NCBI RefSeq assembly: GCF_900111005.1
Contig: NZ_FOFV01000035.1
Location: 1-47,437 of the forward strand
Reading direction: 5' to 3'
DNA length: 47,437 bases
Origin: Lentzea albida
Lineage (GTDB): Bacteria > Actinomycetota > Actinomycetes > Mycobacteriales > Pseudonocardiaceae
Shown: positions 24,761 through 32,330 of the stretch, piece after piece
How positions within the stretch are numbered: the first letter of the stretch is position 1
How the letters are laid out: each line of letters opens with the position of its first letter
Translations under genes and position numbers: made by a program
The notes under the pieces: generated by a model
Databases searched by the model: none
What the model was told of the DNA's origin: nothing
Seen by the model: the letters and a program-made list of their open reading frames with translations, nothing else

Positions 24761-25157
24761 CGGTCGAGGCGGTGCAGGCAATGGCGCGGACGTGGTTCCA
24801 GAGCGTCCACCTGCGCAGGTATTCGGACCAGTAGGCGTCGTCGGTCCGTTCGAGGCGGTTGTTCATCGGCACGTTGACGACCATCGTCAGCACGAAGCAG
24901 CCCAGGACGTAGAGCAGGCCGCCGGCGATCCTGCCCTGGAAGACCTCGATGGCACACAGGACCGCGGTGCCGAGGAACAGCAGCAGGAACACCGGGTTCT
25001 GGATGCGGGCGTTGATCCGGCGCATGGCGGCGCGGGCGTCTGCGGGCGAGAGGTTCGCGAGGCCCGGCATGACGGCGACGGAGAAGGCGAAGAACACACC
25101 GGCCATCAGGCCGGTGGCGGTGACTGCGATCAGCGTGAGTGTCCCCATGAGCGACAA
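24738..25157 (-). CDS. DUF1772 (anthrone oxygenase-like) membrane protein
   Basis: A 139-residue integral membrane protein with about four hydrophobic helices. The start LTLIAVTATGLMAGVFFAFS, the middle NPVFLLLFLGTAVL and MVVNVPMNNRL match the DUF1772 family, related to anthrone oxygenases of polyketide tailoring; most bacterial members are uncharacterised. TTG at 25157 has AGGA six nt upstream; an in-frame ATG at 25148 is the alternative. Its 3' end overlaps that of the convergent P450 by 23 bp. It is divergent from an AraC regulator 65 bp away, which probably controls it. Confidence 0.8.
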   Translation of the reverse strand: MSLMGTLTLIAVTATGLMAGVFFAFSVAVMPGLANLSPADARAAMRRINARIQNPVFLLLFLGTAVLCAIEVFQGRIAGGLLYVLGCFVLTMVVNVPMNNRLERTDDAYWSEYLRRWTLWNHVRAIACTASTVTLLLGF

Positions 25158-25222
25158 CTCTGACTTCCTAATGCCGGACTCTCAATGACAATTCATCGCG
25201 CGGGCTTGCTCGTTCGTCCAGA

Positions 25223-26131
25223 ATGAGCGGCATGACGGACGCGTTGGGCGAAGCGCTGCACCTGTTGAGGATGTCCGGCACCTTCTACTGCCGCAACGAG
25301 CTCACGGCGCCGTGGGGTGCGGTGATGCCCGACATGGGCGACTGCCTGTGGTTCCACGTCCTCACCAGCGGCCGGTGCGACGTCGAGGTCGACGGGCAGG
25401 TGCTCTTGCTCGAGCCCGGCGACGTGCTGCTCGTGCCGGGCGGGCAGCAGCACCGGCTGTTCCACGGCGAGGCGGAGTCGCCGGTCGTCACGACGCTGCC
25501 GCACGAGTTCGAAACCGACAACTACGCGATCCTGCGGCACGGGGGCGGCGGCGAGGTGACGCACCTCGTGTGCGGCGCGGTCCGCTTCGACCACCCGGCC
25601 GCGAAGCACCTCGTGACCATGTTGCCCAACGTGCTGTACGTGCGGCGCGCCGACGACATGCGGGCCACGATCGACCTGATCGCCGCAGAGTCGCGGGCCG
25701 TGCGGCCCGGTGGTGAGGCGGTCATCACGAGGCTCGCGGACGTGCTCGTGATCCAGACGATCCGCTCGTGGCTCGCCAACGACCCGGCCGCGCGCACCGG
25801 CTGGCTGGGGGCGTTGCAGGACCAGCAGATCGGGCAGGCTCTCGCGCTGATCCACCGGGATCCCGCGCAGCCCTGGACCGTCGAACGCCTCGCGCACCAG
25901 GCGGCCATGTCGCGGTCGGCGTTCGCGGCGCGGTTCACCGAACTCGTCGGTGAACCGGCCATGCGGTACGTCACGCGGTGGCGCATGCACGTCGCGATGA
26001 ACCGCCTCAAAGACCGTGACAGCACAGTCAGCGAGATCGCCCGTGGTCTCGGCTACGAGTCGGAGGCCGCGTTCAGCAGGGCGTTCAAGCGGATCGTCGG
26101 GGTGTCGCCCGGTCAGGCGCGGGCGGGCTGA
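25223..26131 (+). CDS. AraC family transcriptional regulator with cupin sensor
   Basis: A 302-residue regulator. The N-terminal half is a cupin (MGDCLWFHVLTSGRCDVEV, LEPGDVLLVPGGQQHRL) that would bind a small effector. The C-terminal AraC double helix-turn-helix is clear: WTVERLAHQAAMSRSAFAARF and STVSEIARGLGYESEAAFSRAF. Start ATG at 25223, with a second in-frame ATG at 25232. Divergent from the DUF1772 gene, a common pairing of regulator and target. The last 19 bp overlap the convergent VOC gene. Confidence 0.93.
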   Translation: MSGMTDALGEALHLLRMSGTFYCRNELTAPWGAVMPDMGDCLWFHVLTSGRCDVEVDGQVLLLEPGDVLLVPGGQQHRLFHGEAESPVVTTLPHEFETDNYAILRHGGGGEVTHLVCGAVRFDHPAAKHLVTMLPNVLYVRRADDMRATIDLIAAESRAVRPGGEAVITRLADVLVIQTIRSWLANDPAARTGWLGALQDQQIGQALALIHRDPAQPWTVERLAHQAAMSRSAFAARFTELVGEPAMRYVTRWRMHVAMNRLKDRDSTVSEIARGLGYESEAAFSRAFKRIVGVSPGQARAG

Positions 26132-26496
26132 AGCAGGTCCCAGCGGTTGCCGTAGAGGTCCTCGAACACGGCCACGCGGCCGTAGACCTCGTCGCGTGGC
26201 TCTTCGCGGAAGTACACGCCGTACGCGGTCATGCGGGCGTGGTCGCGGTCGAAGTCGTCGGTGTTGAGGAAGAACCCGACCCGGCCACCGGTCTGGTCGC
26301 CCACTCGTGCCTGCTGCTGACCTGTGTCAGCCTGTGCCAGCAACAGCGACGTCCCCTCCCCCGCCGACACCACGACCCAGCGCTTGTCGCCCTGCGGAAG
26401 GTCCTCGACCAGCGTGAACCCGAGTCCCTCCACGTAGAAGCGGATCGCCTCGTCGTAGTCGCGGACCACCAACGTCACCAAACCAATTGATCGCAC
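26113..26496 (-). CDS. VOC family (glyoxalase-like) protein
   Basis: A 127-residue vicinal oxygen chelate protein with the two beta-alpha-beta-beta-beta modules: GLVTLVVRDYDEAIRFYVEGLGF and, in the second, VYGRVAVFEDLYGNRWDLLQ with the conserved FEDLYGN turn and metal-type Glu. Function is not predictable; members include glyoxalases, dioxygenases and antibiotic-binding proteins. The GTG at 26496 is inferred from the family N-terminus; no good Shine-Dalgarno is seen. It converges on the AraC gene with 19 bp of overlap and is divergent from the alpha/beta hydrolase. Confidence 0.85.
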   Translation of the reverse strand: MRSIGLVTLVVRDYDEAIRFYVEGLGFTLVEDLPQGDKRWVVVSAGEGTSLLLAQADTGQQQARVGDQTGGRVGFFLNTDDFDRDHARMTAYGVYFREEPRDEVYGRVAVFEDLYGNRWDLLQPARA

Positions 26497-26534
26497 GGCG
26501 ATGAGTATCGACGACGAGAGAGGTCCACACGCAC

Positions 26535-27119
26535 ATGGCCGACTCACTTGTGCTCCTGCACCCCGGCGGCGCGGACCCCTCGGCGTTCGGACCGCAGTTC
26601 GACGCCCTCGCCGATTTCGCCCTGCACGCACCACACCGGACGAACCAGGCCACTCAGGACCACACCGAGATGGCTCACGAGACCGTCGAGTTCCTGGAAC
26701 GGACCGGACCCGCCCACCTGCTCGGGTGCAGCGACGGCGCCACCGTGGCACTGCTCACCGCCGTGCTGAGACCTGATCTCGTGCAACGGCTTGTGGTCGT
26801 GTGCGGCGTCTACCACCACGACGGCTGGGACCCGGCCACGGAACTCACGCCGATGCACCACCGCTCCCCCGCTCTGACCGGGACGGATCTCGGGACGCTC
26901 CAGAACCGCACGCTGGTCATGATCGGCGACGACGACGAGGTGACGCTGGAACACGCCACGGCCATGTACCGGGCGCTGCCGAACGCCGAGCTGGCAGTCG
27001 TTCCCGGCACGTCACACGGCCTGCTGCACGAGAAACCCGCGCTCTGCAACGCGATCATCGTCGACTTCCTGACCAACGATCCGGTCGAGACATACGCACC
27101 GATTCGTCGCCGTATGTGA
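26535..27119 (+). CDS. Alpha/beta hydrolase
   Basis: A 194-residue alpha/beta-hydrolase fold protein. LVLLHPGGAD is the first strand and oxyanion loop, LLGCSDGATVAL the nucleophile elbow (GCSDG, Ser nucleophile), MIGDDDEVTLEH the Asp strand, and VPGTSHGLLHE the catalytic His. It is short for the family because the cap region is minimal. Substrate unknown. The ATG at 26535 has AGAGG upstream at a long spacing. Its stop is followed after 12 nt by the MFS gene, so the two are probably co-expressed. Confidence 0.85.
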   Translation: MADSLVLLHPGGADPSAFGPQFDALADFALHAPHRTNQATQDHTEMAHETVEFLERTGPAHLLGCSDGATVALLTAVLRPDLVQRLVVVCGVYHHDGWDPATELTPMHHRSPALTGTDLGTLQNRTLVMIGDDDEVTLEHATAMYRALPNAELAVVPGTSHGLLHEKPALCNAIIVDFLTNDPVETYAPIRRRM

Positions 27120-27131
27120 TTGGGTGCGTCC

Positions 27132-28397
27132 ATGGCGGTTACATCGCAGACGCATCGACTGCCCGTGCGCACGCTGGTCGCTTCATCGGCCGGCAATGCA
27201 GTCGAGTGGTACGACTGGGGCATCTACACAGCCTTCAGCATCTACTTCGCCACGCAGATCTTCCCGTCCGGCAACGAGACCGCGGCGCTGCTGAGCACGT
27301 TCGCGACGTTCGCGCTGGCCTTCTTCTTCCGCCCTCTCGGCGGTTACCTGCTGGGCCGGTTCGCCGACCTCAAGGGCCGCCGCACCGCGATGCTGCTGAC
27401 GATCGTGCTGATGTCCGGCGGCAGTGTCGTGATCGGCCTGCTGCCGACGTTCGAGCAGGTCGGCTGGCTGTCACCGGCGTTGCTGGTGCTCGCCCGCATC
27501 GCGCAGGGCATGGCGCTGGGCGGCGAGGTGTCGAACGCGTCGGCGTACCTCGCGGAGATCGCGCCCGCCTCCCACCGCGGCCGCTACTCGTCGTTCTTCT
27601 ACATCTCGACGGGCGCGGCGGTGCTGATCGCGTCGCTGCTCGGCTTCTTCCTGTCCCGCAACCTCGACAAGGCCGCGATGGCCTCCTACGGCTGGCGCGT
27701 GCCGTTCCTGATCGGCGGTGTGCTCGGCCTGATCGGGCTGTGGCTGCGTCGCGAGCTCAAGGAGACCGAGCAGTTCGAGGAGAACAAGGCCAAGGCCGAG
27801 AGCCTGCGGAATCCGCTGCTGATCACGCTGAAGGAACACCCGAAGGCGGTCGGACAGCTGATCGGCATCACGCTGCTCTCGACGCTGAGCTTCTACACGT
27901 TCTTCTCCGCGCTGACGCCGTTCGCCGTGAAGAGCAAGGGCGTCAACGACATCGACGTGTTCCTGGCGCTGTCGATCGGCACCGTCGTGTTCATCGCGCT
28001 GCAGTACCCGCTGGGGTGGACGGCCGACCGCTACGGCCGCAAACCGCAGATGCTCGTATGGTCGGCGGCGATGGCCTTGCTGGTCGTGCCACTGTCGTCG
28101 CTGGTCCAACCCGGTCTCGTGAACCTCGTGATCGTGTTCGCCGTGGGACTGGGGCTGTACACGGCGATGACGTCGATCGCGCCCGCGATCATGAGCGAGC
28201 TGTTCCCGACCGAACTGCGCGGGCTCGGCATCGGCGCCTGGTACAACCTGACCGTCGCGGTGTTCGGCGGCACCGCGCCGCTGGTGATCCAGGCCGTGGG
28301 CGGCACGGTGTTCTTCTGGTACGTCGCCGTCGCCGCCGTGATCACGTTCCTGGCGGTGCTCACCCTTCCGGAGACAAAGGGTGTTCGGTTGAGCTGA
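27132..28397 (+). CDS. MFS transporter, metabolite:H+ symporter type
   Basis: A 421-residue, 12-helix major facilitator. ASSAGNAVEWYDWGIYTAF at the first helix, FADLKGRRTAM in the loop 2-3 and LARIAQGMALGGE are signatures of the metabolite:H+ symporter (MHS) group, which includes ProP, KgtP and ShiA. The likely substrate is a small organic acid or osmolyte, but this cannot be read from sequence. The ATG at 27132 is used; a TTG at 27120 directly after the hydrolase stop is possible. The 3' end overlaps the convergent VOC gene by 38 bp. Confidence 0.92.
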   Translation: MAVTSQTHRLPVRTLVASSAGNAVEWYDWGIYTAFSIYFATQIFPSGNETAALLSTFATFALAFFFRPLGGYLLGRFADLKGRRTAMLLTIVLMSGGSVVIGLLPTFEQVGWLSPALLVLARIAQGMALGGEVSNASAYLAEIAPASHRGRYSSFFYISTGAAVLIASLLGFFLSRNLDKAAMASYGWRVPFLIGGVLGLIGLWLRRELKETEQFEENKAKAESLRNPLLITLKEHPKAVGQLIGITLLSTLSFYTFFSALTPFAVKSKGVNDIDVFLALSIGTVVFIALQYPLGWTADRYGRKPQMLVWSAAMALLVVPLSSLVQPGLVNLVIVFAVGLGLYTAMTSIAPAIMSELFPTELRGLGIGAWYNLTVAVFGGTAPLVIQAVGGTVFFWYVAVAAVITFLAVLTLPETKGVRLS

Positions 28398-28758
28398 GGC
28401 AGAACTCGTTGCCCTCGGGGTCGGCCAGCACGAACCAGATCCCGTCGCGGCTCACCACCGACGCCCCCAGGGCGACGAGCCGGGCCACCTCGGCTTCGAC
28501 GTCGTCGCACCACAGGTCGACGTGCACGCGGTTCTTGACGGTCTTCGGCTCCGGCACGCGGTTGAAGAAGAACCGCGGCGACCCGTCGAGCAGCACCGAC
28601 GGGTCGTCCTCCGGGTCGTCGACGCCCATGGCGCTCAACCGCGCCAGCTCGGCGTCGTCGTATGGAGCGATCTCGTGGTCGTCGAGCGCCTGCGCCCAGA
28701 ACCGGGCTAACGACGCGGGGTGGGCGCAGTCGATGACGACGTCATGCATCCGGGCCAT
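28360..28758 (-). CDS. VOC family (glyoxalase-like) protein downstream of proB
   Basis: A 132-residue protein with the compact VOC fold seen in glyoxalase-like proteins: VVIDCAHPASLARFWAQAL, RFFFNRVPEPK, RVHVDLWCDD and VLADPEGNEFCL. The DPEGNEFCL ending is typical. No substrate can be assigned. It begins at the ATG at 28758, 9 nt after the proB stop, so it is probably the last gene of the obg-proB operon. It is unrelated in detail to the VOC gene at 26113-26496. Confidence 0.88.
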   Translation of the reverse strand: MARMHDVVIDCAHPASLARFWAQALDDHEIAPYDDAELARLSAMGVDDPEDDPSVLLDGSPRFFFNRVPEPKTVKNRVHVDLWCDDVEAEVARLVALGASVVSRDGIWFVLADPEGNEFCLSSTEHPLSPEG

Positions 28759-28767
28759 GCACCGACA

Positions 28768-29895
28768 CTAGCGGTGCAGCGGCACCAGATCGTCCGCGTG
28801 CACGACCTCACGGCGGTGTTCCAGAGCCAGGTCGTGGGTCTTGCGGCCGATCAGCGACGGCAGCTCGGCCGCGTCGTACCCGACCACGCCACGGGCCACG
28901 ACCTCGCCCGCGAGGCTGACCAGCTCCACGACGTCGCCCGCCTCGAAGTCGCCGTCCACGCCGGTGATGCCGGCGGCCAGCAGCGAGCGACGCCTGCCCA
29001 CGACCGCGGCGACCGCGCCGTCGTCGAGGTGCAGCCGGCCGTTGGCGTCGGTGGCGTACCCGAGCCAGAACCGGCGGGCGGTGAGGCGCGACCCGGTTGC
29101 GGCGAAGGCGGTGCCGACGTCCGCGGTGCTCAGCGCGCGGCCCGCTTCGGTGGCACTGGTGAGCAGCACCGGGATGCCCGCGGACGACGCCAGCCGTGCC
29201 GCGGCGAGCTTCGAGGCCATGCCCCCGGTGCCGAGGCCGGACGCACCCGCGGTTCCGGCCTGCACACCGTCCACATCGGACGCCGAAGCGACCTCGGAGA
29301 TGCGCACGGCACCCGGCTTGCGCGGGTCGCCCGAGTAGAGCGCGTCCACGTCGGACAGCAGGAACAACGCGTCCGCGCCGATCAGGTGGGCCACCAGAGC
29401 GGCGAGGCGGTCGTTGTCGCCGAAGCGGATCTCCTCGGTGGCAACGGTGTCGTTCTCGTTCACGACCGGCACCGCGCCGAGGGCGAGCAGGCGGTCGAAC
29501 GTGCGCTGGGCGTTGCGGTAGTGCGCGCGGCGCACCACGTCGTCCGCGGTCAGCAGCACTTGGCCGACCGTCAGCGAGTAGCGGCCGAACGAGTTCGCGT
29601 AGGCGTGCGCGAGCGTGAGCTGCCCGACGCTCGCCGCGGCCTGCTGGGTGGCGAGGTCGCGCGGGCGGCGGGAGATCTTCAACGGCGCCAGGCCGGCGGC
29701 GATCGCTCCCGAGGACACGAGCACGACCTGACTGCCTGCGGCGGCACGCGCGGCGAGGGCGTCGACCAGCGCGTCGAGACGCGCCGGGTCGAGGCCACCT
29801 TCCGCTGTGGTCAAAGAGGAAGACCCGACCTTGACCACGATGCGGTGCGCCGAAGCGACCGCCTGCCGAGCCTGTGAGACCACGGGGGCCGTCAC
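28768..29895 (-). CDS. proB: Glutamate 5-kinase
   Basis: A 375-residue enzyme that phosphorylates glutamate, first and feedback-controlled step of proline synthesis. The amino acid kinase domain shows IVVKVGSSSLT, VVLVSSGAIAAG, PVVNENDTVA and GTGGMASKLAAA; a C-terminal PUA domain (LAAGITGVDGDFEAGDVVEL) completes the long form. The GTG at 29895 starts four bases after the obg stop, giving a tight obg-proB pair, as in M. tuberculosis. proA is separate, 7.5 kb away. Confidence 0.97.
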   Translation of the reverse strand: MTAPVVSQARQAVASAHRIVVKVGSSSLTTAEGGLDPARLDALVDALAARAAAGSQVVLVSSGAIAAGLAPLKISRRPRDLATQQAAASVGQLTLAHAYANSFGRYSLTVGQVLLTADDVVRRAHYRNAQRTFDRLLALGAVPVVNENDTVATEEIRFGDNDRLAALVAHLIGADALFLLSDVDALYSGDPRKPGAVRISEVASASDVDGVQAGTAGASGLGTGGMASKLAAARLASSAGIPVLLTSATEAGRALSTADVGTAFAATGSRLTARRFWLGYATDANGRLHLDDGAVAAVVGRRRSLLAAGITGVDGDFEAGDVVELVSLAGEVVARGVVGYDAAELPSLIGRKTHDLALEHRREVVHADDLVPLHR

Positions 29896-29899
29896 GGTT

Positions 29900-31357
29900 C
29901 TACTCCTCGTCGAAGTCGTCGCCGTACTCGCCGGGCGCGCGGCGGGCCTTCTTCAGGGCCTTGCGCTCGTGGGCGCCGATGCGGTCGTTGCGCTCGAGGC
30001 GGGCGTCCGTGCCGCGTCCGGTCGGGGACATCGTCATCGCGATGCCGGCCGGCGTGGTCGGTTCCCAGTCGAAGATCAGGTCGCCGATGGTGACCTGGCA
30101 ACCGGGAACAGCGCCCATCTTCACGAGCTTGTCCTCGACGCCCAGCCTGTTCAGGCGGTCCGCGAGGTAACCGACGGCTTCGTCGTTGGAGAAGTCGGTC
30201 TGGCGGATCCAGCGCTCGGGACGTTCGCCCTTCACGATGAAGCCACCCTCGACCGAGGGGTCCTCGGTCACGGTGAAGCCCTGGTCGTCCACGGCGGTCG
30301 GCCGCAGCACGATTCGGGTCGACTCCTTCTTCGGCTGGGCCTCGCGGTACTCGCGCACGACCTCGGCCAGCTTGAACGTCAGCTCCCGCAGGCCCTGGCG
30401 GGACACCGTCGACACCTCGAAGACCGGCAGGCCGCGGGCCTCGATCTCGGGGCGGACGATGTCGGCGAGGTCCTGGGCGTCCGGGATGTCGACCTTGTTG
30501 AGGATCACCACGCGCGGGCGGTCCTCGAAGTTGCCGCCCAGCGCCGGCGTGTACTCGGAGAGTTCCTTCTCCAGCGCGTCGATGTCCGCGATCGGGTCGC
30601 GGCCGGGCTCGTACGTCGCGCAGTCGACGACGTGGGCGAGCACGGCGGTGCGCTCGATGTGGCGCAGGAAGTCGAGGCCGAGGCCCTTGCCCTGCGACGC
30701 TCCGGGGATCAGGCCGGGAACGTCCGCCATCGTGAAGATGGTCTCGCCCGCGGTGATCACGCCGAGGTTCGGGACCAGCGTCGTGAACGGGTAGTCGGCG
30801 ATCTTCGGCTTCGCGGCGGAGAGCACGGAGATCAGCGACGACTTGCCGGCCGACGGGAAGCCGAGCAGGCCGACGTCCGCGACGGACTTGAGCTCCAGCA
30901 CCAGGTCGCGCGTCTCGCCCGGCTCACCGAGCAACGCGAAACCGGGGGCCTTGCGCGCCTTGGACGCGAGCGAGGCGTTGCCCAGACCACCACGGCCACC
31001 GGCGGCGGCGATGAGCTGCGTGCCCTCGCCGACGAGGTCCGCGACGATCTCGCCGTCCTCGGTCAGCACGACGGTGCCGTCCGGGACGCGCAGGACCAGG
31101 TCCTCGCCGTTGGCTCCGTCGCGGTTCGCACCGGCACCGGCCTTGCCGTTGGTGGCGGAGGCGTGCGGGCGGAAGTGGAAGTCCAGCAGGGTGTGCACCT
31201 GCGAGTCGACGACGAGGATGACGTTGCCGCCACTGCCCCCGTTGCCGCCGTCCGGGCCGCCGAGCGGCTTGAACTTCTCGCGGTGCACTGAAGCACACCC
31301 GTTGCCCCCGTTGCCGGCGGCAGCGTGGATCACCACCCGGTCTACGAAGCGGGCCAC
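29900..31357 (-). CDS. obg: GTPase Obg (CgtA)
   Basis: A 485-residue ribosome-associated GTPase acting in 50S assembly and stringent-type control. The glycine-rich Obg fold is N-terminal (GNGGNGCASVHREKF, GGNGGSGGNVILVVD), the G domain follows with G1 GFPSAGKSS, G3 DVPGLI and G4 NKVD, and an actinobacterial OCT domain plus a charged tail (KKARRAPGEYGDDFDEE) close the protein. GTG at 31357 is preferred (AAGGGAAG upstream). It follows rplU-rpmA after a terminator and a 20-bp palindrome, and precedes proB. Confidence 0.97.
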   Translation of the reverse strand: MARFVDRVVIHAAAGNGGNGCASVHREKFKPLGGPDGGNGGSGGNVILVVDSQVHTLLDFHFRPHASATNGKAGAGANRDGANGEDLVLRVPDGTVVLTEDGEIVADLVGEGTQLIAAAGGRGGLGNASLASKARKAPGFALLGEPGETRDLVLELKSVADVGLLGFPSAGKSSLISVLSAAKPKIADYPFTTLVPNLGVITAGETIFTMADVPGLIPGASQGKGLGLDFLRHIERTAVLAHVVDCATYEPGRDPIADIDALEKELSEYTPALGGNFEDRPRVVILNKVDIPDAQDLADIVRPEIEARGLPVFEVSTVSRQGLRELTFKLAEVVREYREAQPKKESTRIVLRPTAVDDQGFTVTEDPSVEGGFIVKGERPERWIRQTDFSNDEAVGYLADRLNRLGVEDKLVKMGAVPGCQVTIGDLIFDWEPTTPAGIAMTMSPTGRGTDARLERNDRIGAHERKALKKARRAPGEYGDDFDEE

Positions 31358-31379
31358 GGAACTACTTCCCTTCAAGCAA

Positions 31380-31399
31380 CTTGCTTGCGAGCAAGCAAG
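31380..31399 (-). promoter_or_regulatory. Palindromic stem-loop in the obg leader
   Basis: CTTGCTTG (31380-31387) and CAAGCAAG (31392-31399) form a perfect 8-bp stem with a CGAG loop. A third copy of the half-element (CAAGCAA, 31373-31379) lies next to the obg Shine-Dalgarno. The site is between the rpmA terminator and obg. Confidence 0.5.
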
Positions 31400-31407
31400 A
31401 CGGAGAC

Positions 31408-31449
31408 AAAAAACGAGGGGCGGAGCCGGGTGACCGGTTCCGCCCCTCG
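31408..31449 (-). terminator. Intrinsic terminator after rpmA
   Basis: In the leftward direction an 11-bp stem (31439-31449 with 31414-31424) holding an inner GC stem is followed directly by six T (31413-31408). It ends the rplU-rpmA message 32 nt after the rpmA stop. Confidence 0.88.
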
Positions 31450-31480
31450 CAGAGGTCTAACTACGTCGCGGAGACGGTCC

Positions 31481-31738
31481 TCAGACCGCGACCGGGACGA
31501 TGTTGACGGTCTTGCGACCGCGCTTCGTACCGAACTCCACCGCACCCGGCAGCAGGGCGAACAGCGTGTCGTCCTTGCCGATGCCGACGCCGACGCCGGG
31601 GTGGAACTTGGTGCCGCGCTGGCGGATCAGGATCTCGCCGGCCTTGACGACCTGACCGCCGAACCGCTTCACACCCAGGTACTGGGGGTTGGAGTCACGG
31701 CCGTTGCGGGAACTGGATGCACCCTTTTTGTGTGCCAT
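31481..31738 (-). CDS. rpmA: 50S ribosomal protein L27
   Basis: An 85-residue L27 beginning MAHKKGASSSRNGRDS, with no leader to be cleaved, and containing YLGVKRFGGQVVKAGEI and FHPGVGVGIGKDDTLFA. Its N-terminus reaches the peptidyl-transferase centre. The ATG at 31738 follows rplU by 14 nt; the two form an operon closed by an intrinsic terminator. Confidence 0.98.
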   Translation of the reverse strand: MAHKKGASSSRNGRDSNPQYLGVKRFGGQVVKAGEILIRQRGTKFHPGVGVGIGKDDTLFALLPGAVEFGTKRGRKTVNIVPVAV

Positions 31739-31752
31739 GAGAAGTCAGGTCC

Positions 31753-32064
31753 TCACTTACCGGTGATGCCGGTGACCTCGACGCGGGTCAGCTTCTGACG
31801 GTGACCCTGTCGCTTGTGGTAGCCGGTCTTGTTCTTGAACTTGTGGATGCGAATCTTCGGGCCCTTGGTGTGCTCGACCAGCTTGCCGGTAACCGAGAAC
31901 TTCGCCAGGGCGTCCGCGTCAGCGGTGACGTCGGTGCCGTCGACCACGAGCAGCGCCTGGAGGGAGATTTCGGTGCCCGGCTCGCCCTCGAGCTTCTCGA
32001 CCTCGACGATGTCGCCGACAGCGACCTTGTACTGCTTGCCGCCGGTCTTGACGATCGCGTACAT
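31753..32064 (-). CDS. rplU: 50S ribosomal protein L21
   Basis: A 103-residue L21: MYAIVKTGGKQYKVAVGD at the start and KFKNKTGYHKRQGHRQ near the end are diagnostic. It binds 23S rRNA during large-subunit assembly. The ATG at 32064 is preceded by GCAGGAGAC. A 266-nt gap separates it from rne and should hold its promoter; a TAnnnT -10 candidate (TAACCT) lies near 32191-32196 on the minus strand. Confidence 0.98.
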   Translation of the reverse strand: MYAIVKTGGKQYKVAVGDIVEVEKLEGEPGTEISLQALLVVDGTDVTADADALAKFSVTGKLVEHTKGPKIRIHKFKNKTGYHKRQGHRQKLTRVEVTGITGK

Positions 32065-32284
32065 CAGGACGGAAGTCTCCTGCTACTCGATGGTGACGGG
32101 CCATGCGCCAACCAATCTGGGAACGGTGTTTCCACCACAGGCACCAGAGGAGGCACACGACAGGACCCGTCGGATGGCGGGCCGTCAACAAGGTTACGGG
32201 AGTGGGTGCGCCGGGAGCAAACCGGGGGGCCCGGATCGCGTTCCCGCAGGCTATGCCGTCCCTCACAGCCCTTTGCCGCAAAGC

Positions 32285-32316
32285 AAAACCGGGGCCGCCT
32301 GAGCAGGCGACCCCGG
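32285..32316 (-). terminator. Intrinsic terminator after rne
   Basis: Leftward, an 11-bp stem (32306-32316 with 32289-32299, one G-U pair) with a TGCTCA loop is followed by TTTTGCTTT (from 32288). It begins 15 nt after the rne stop. Confidence 0.85.
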
Positions 32317-32330
32317 TCTCACTTCTCGCG

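Noticed and set aside
26801..28771. 656-residue plus-strand frame over the hydrolase and MFS genes
   Set aside because: Out-of-frame shadow with Arg/Asp-rich content; the MFS and hydrolase frames are well supported.
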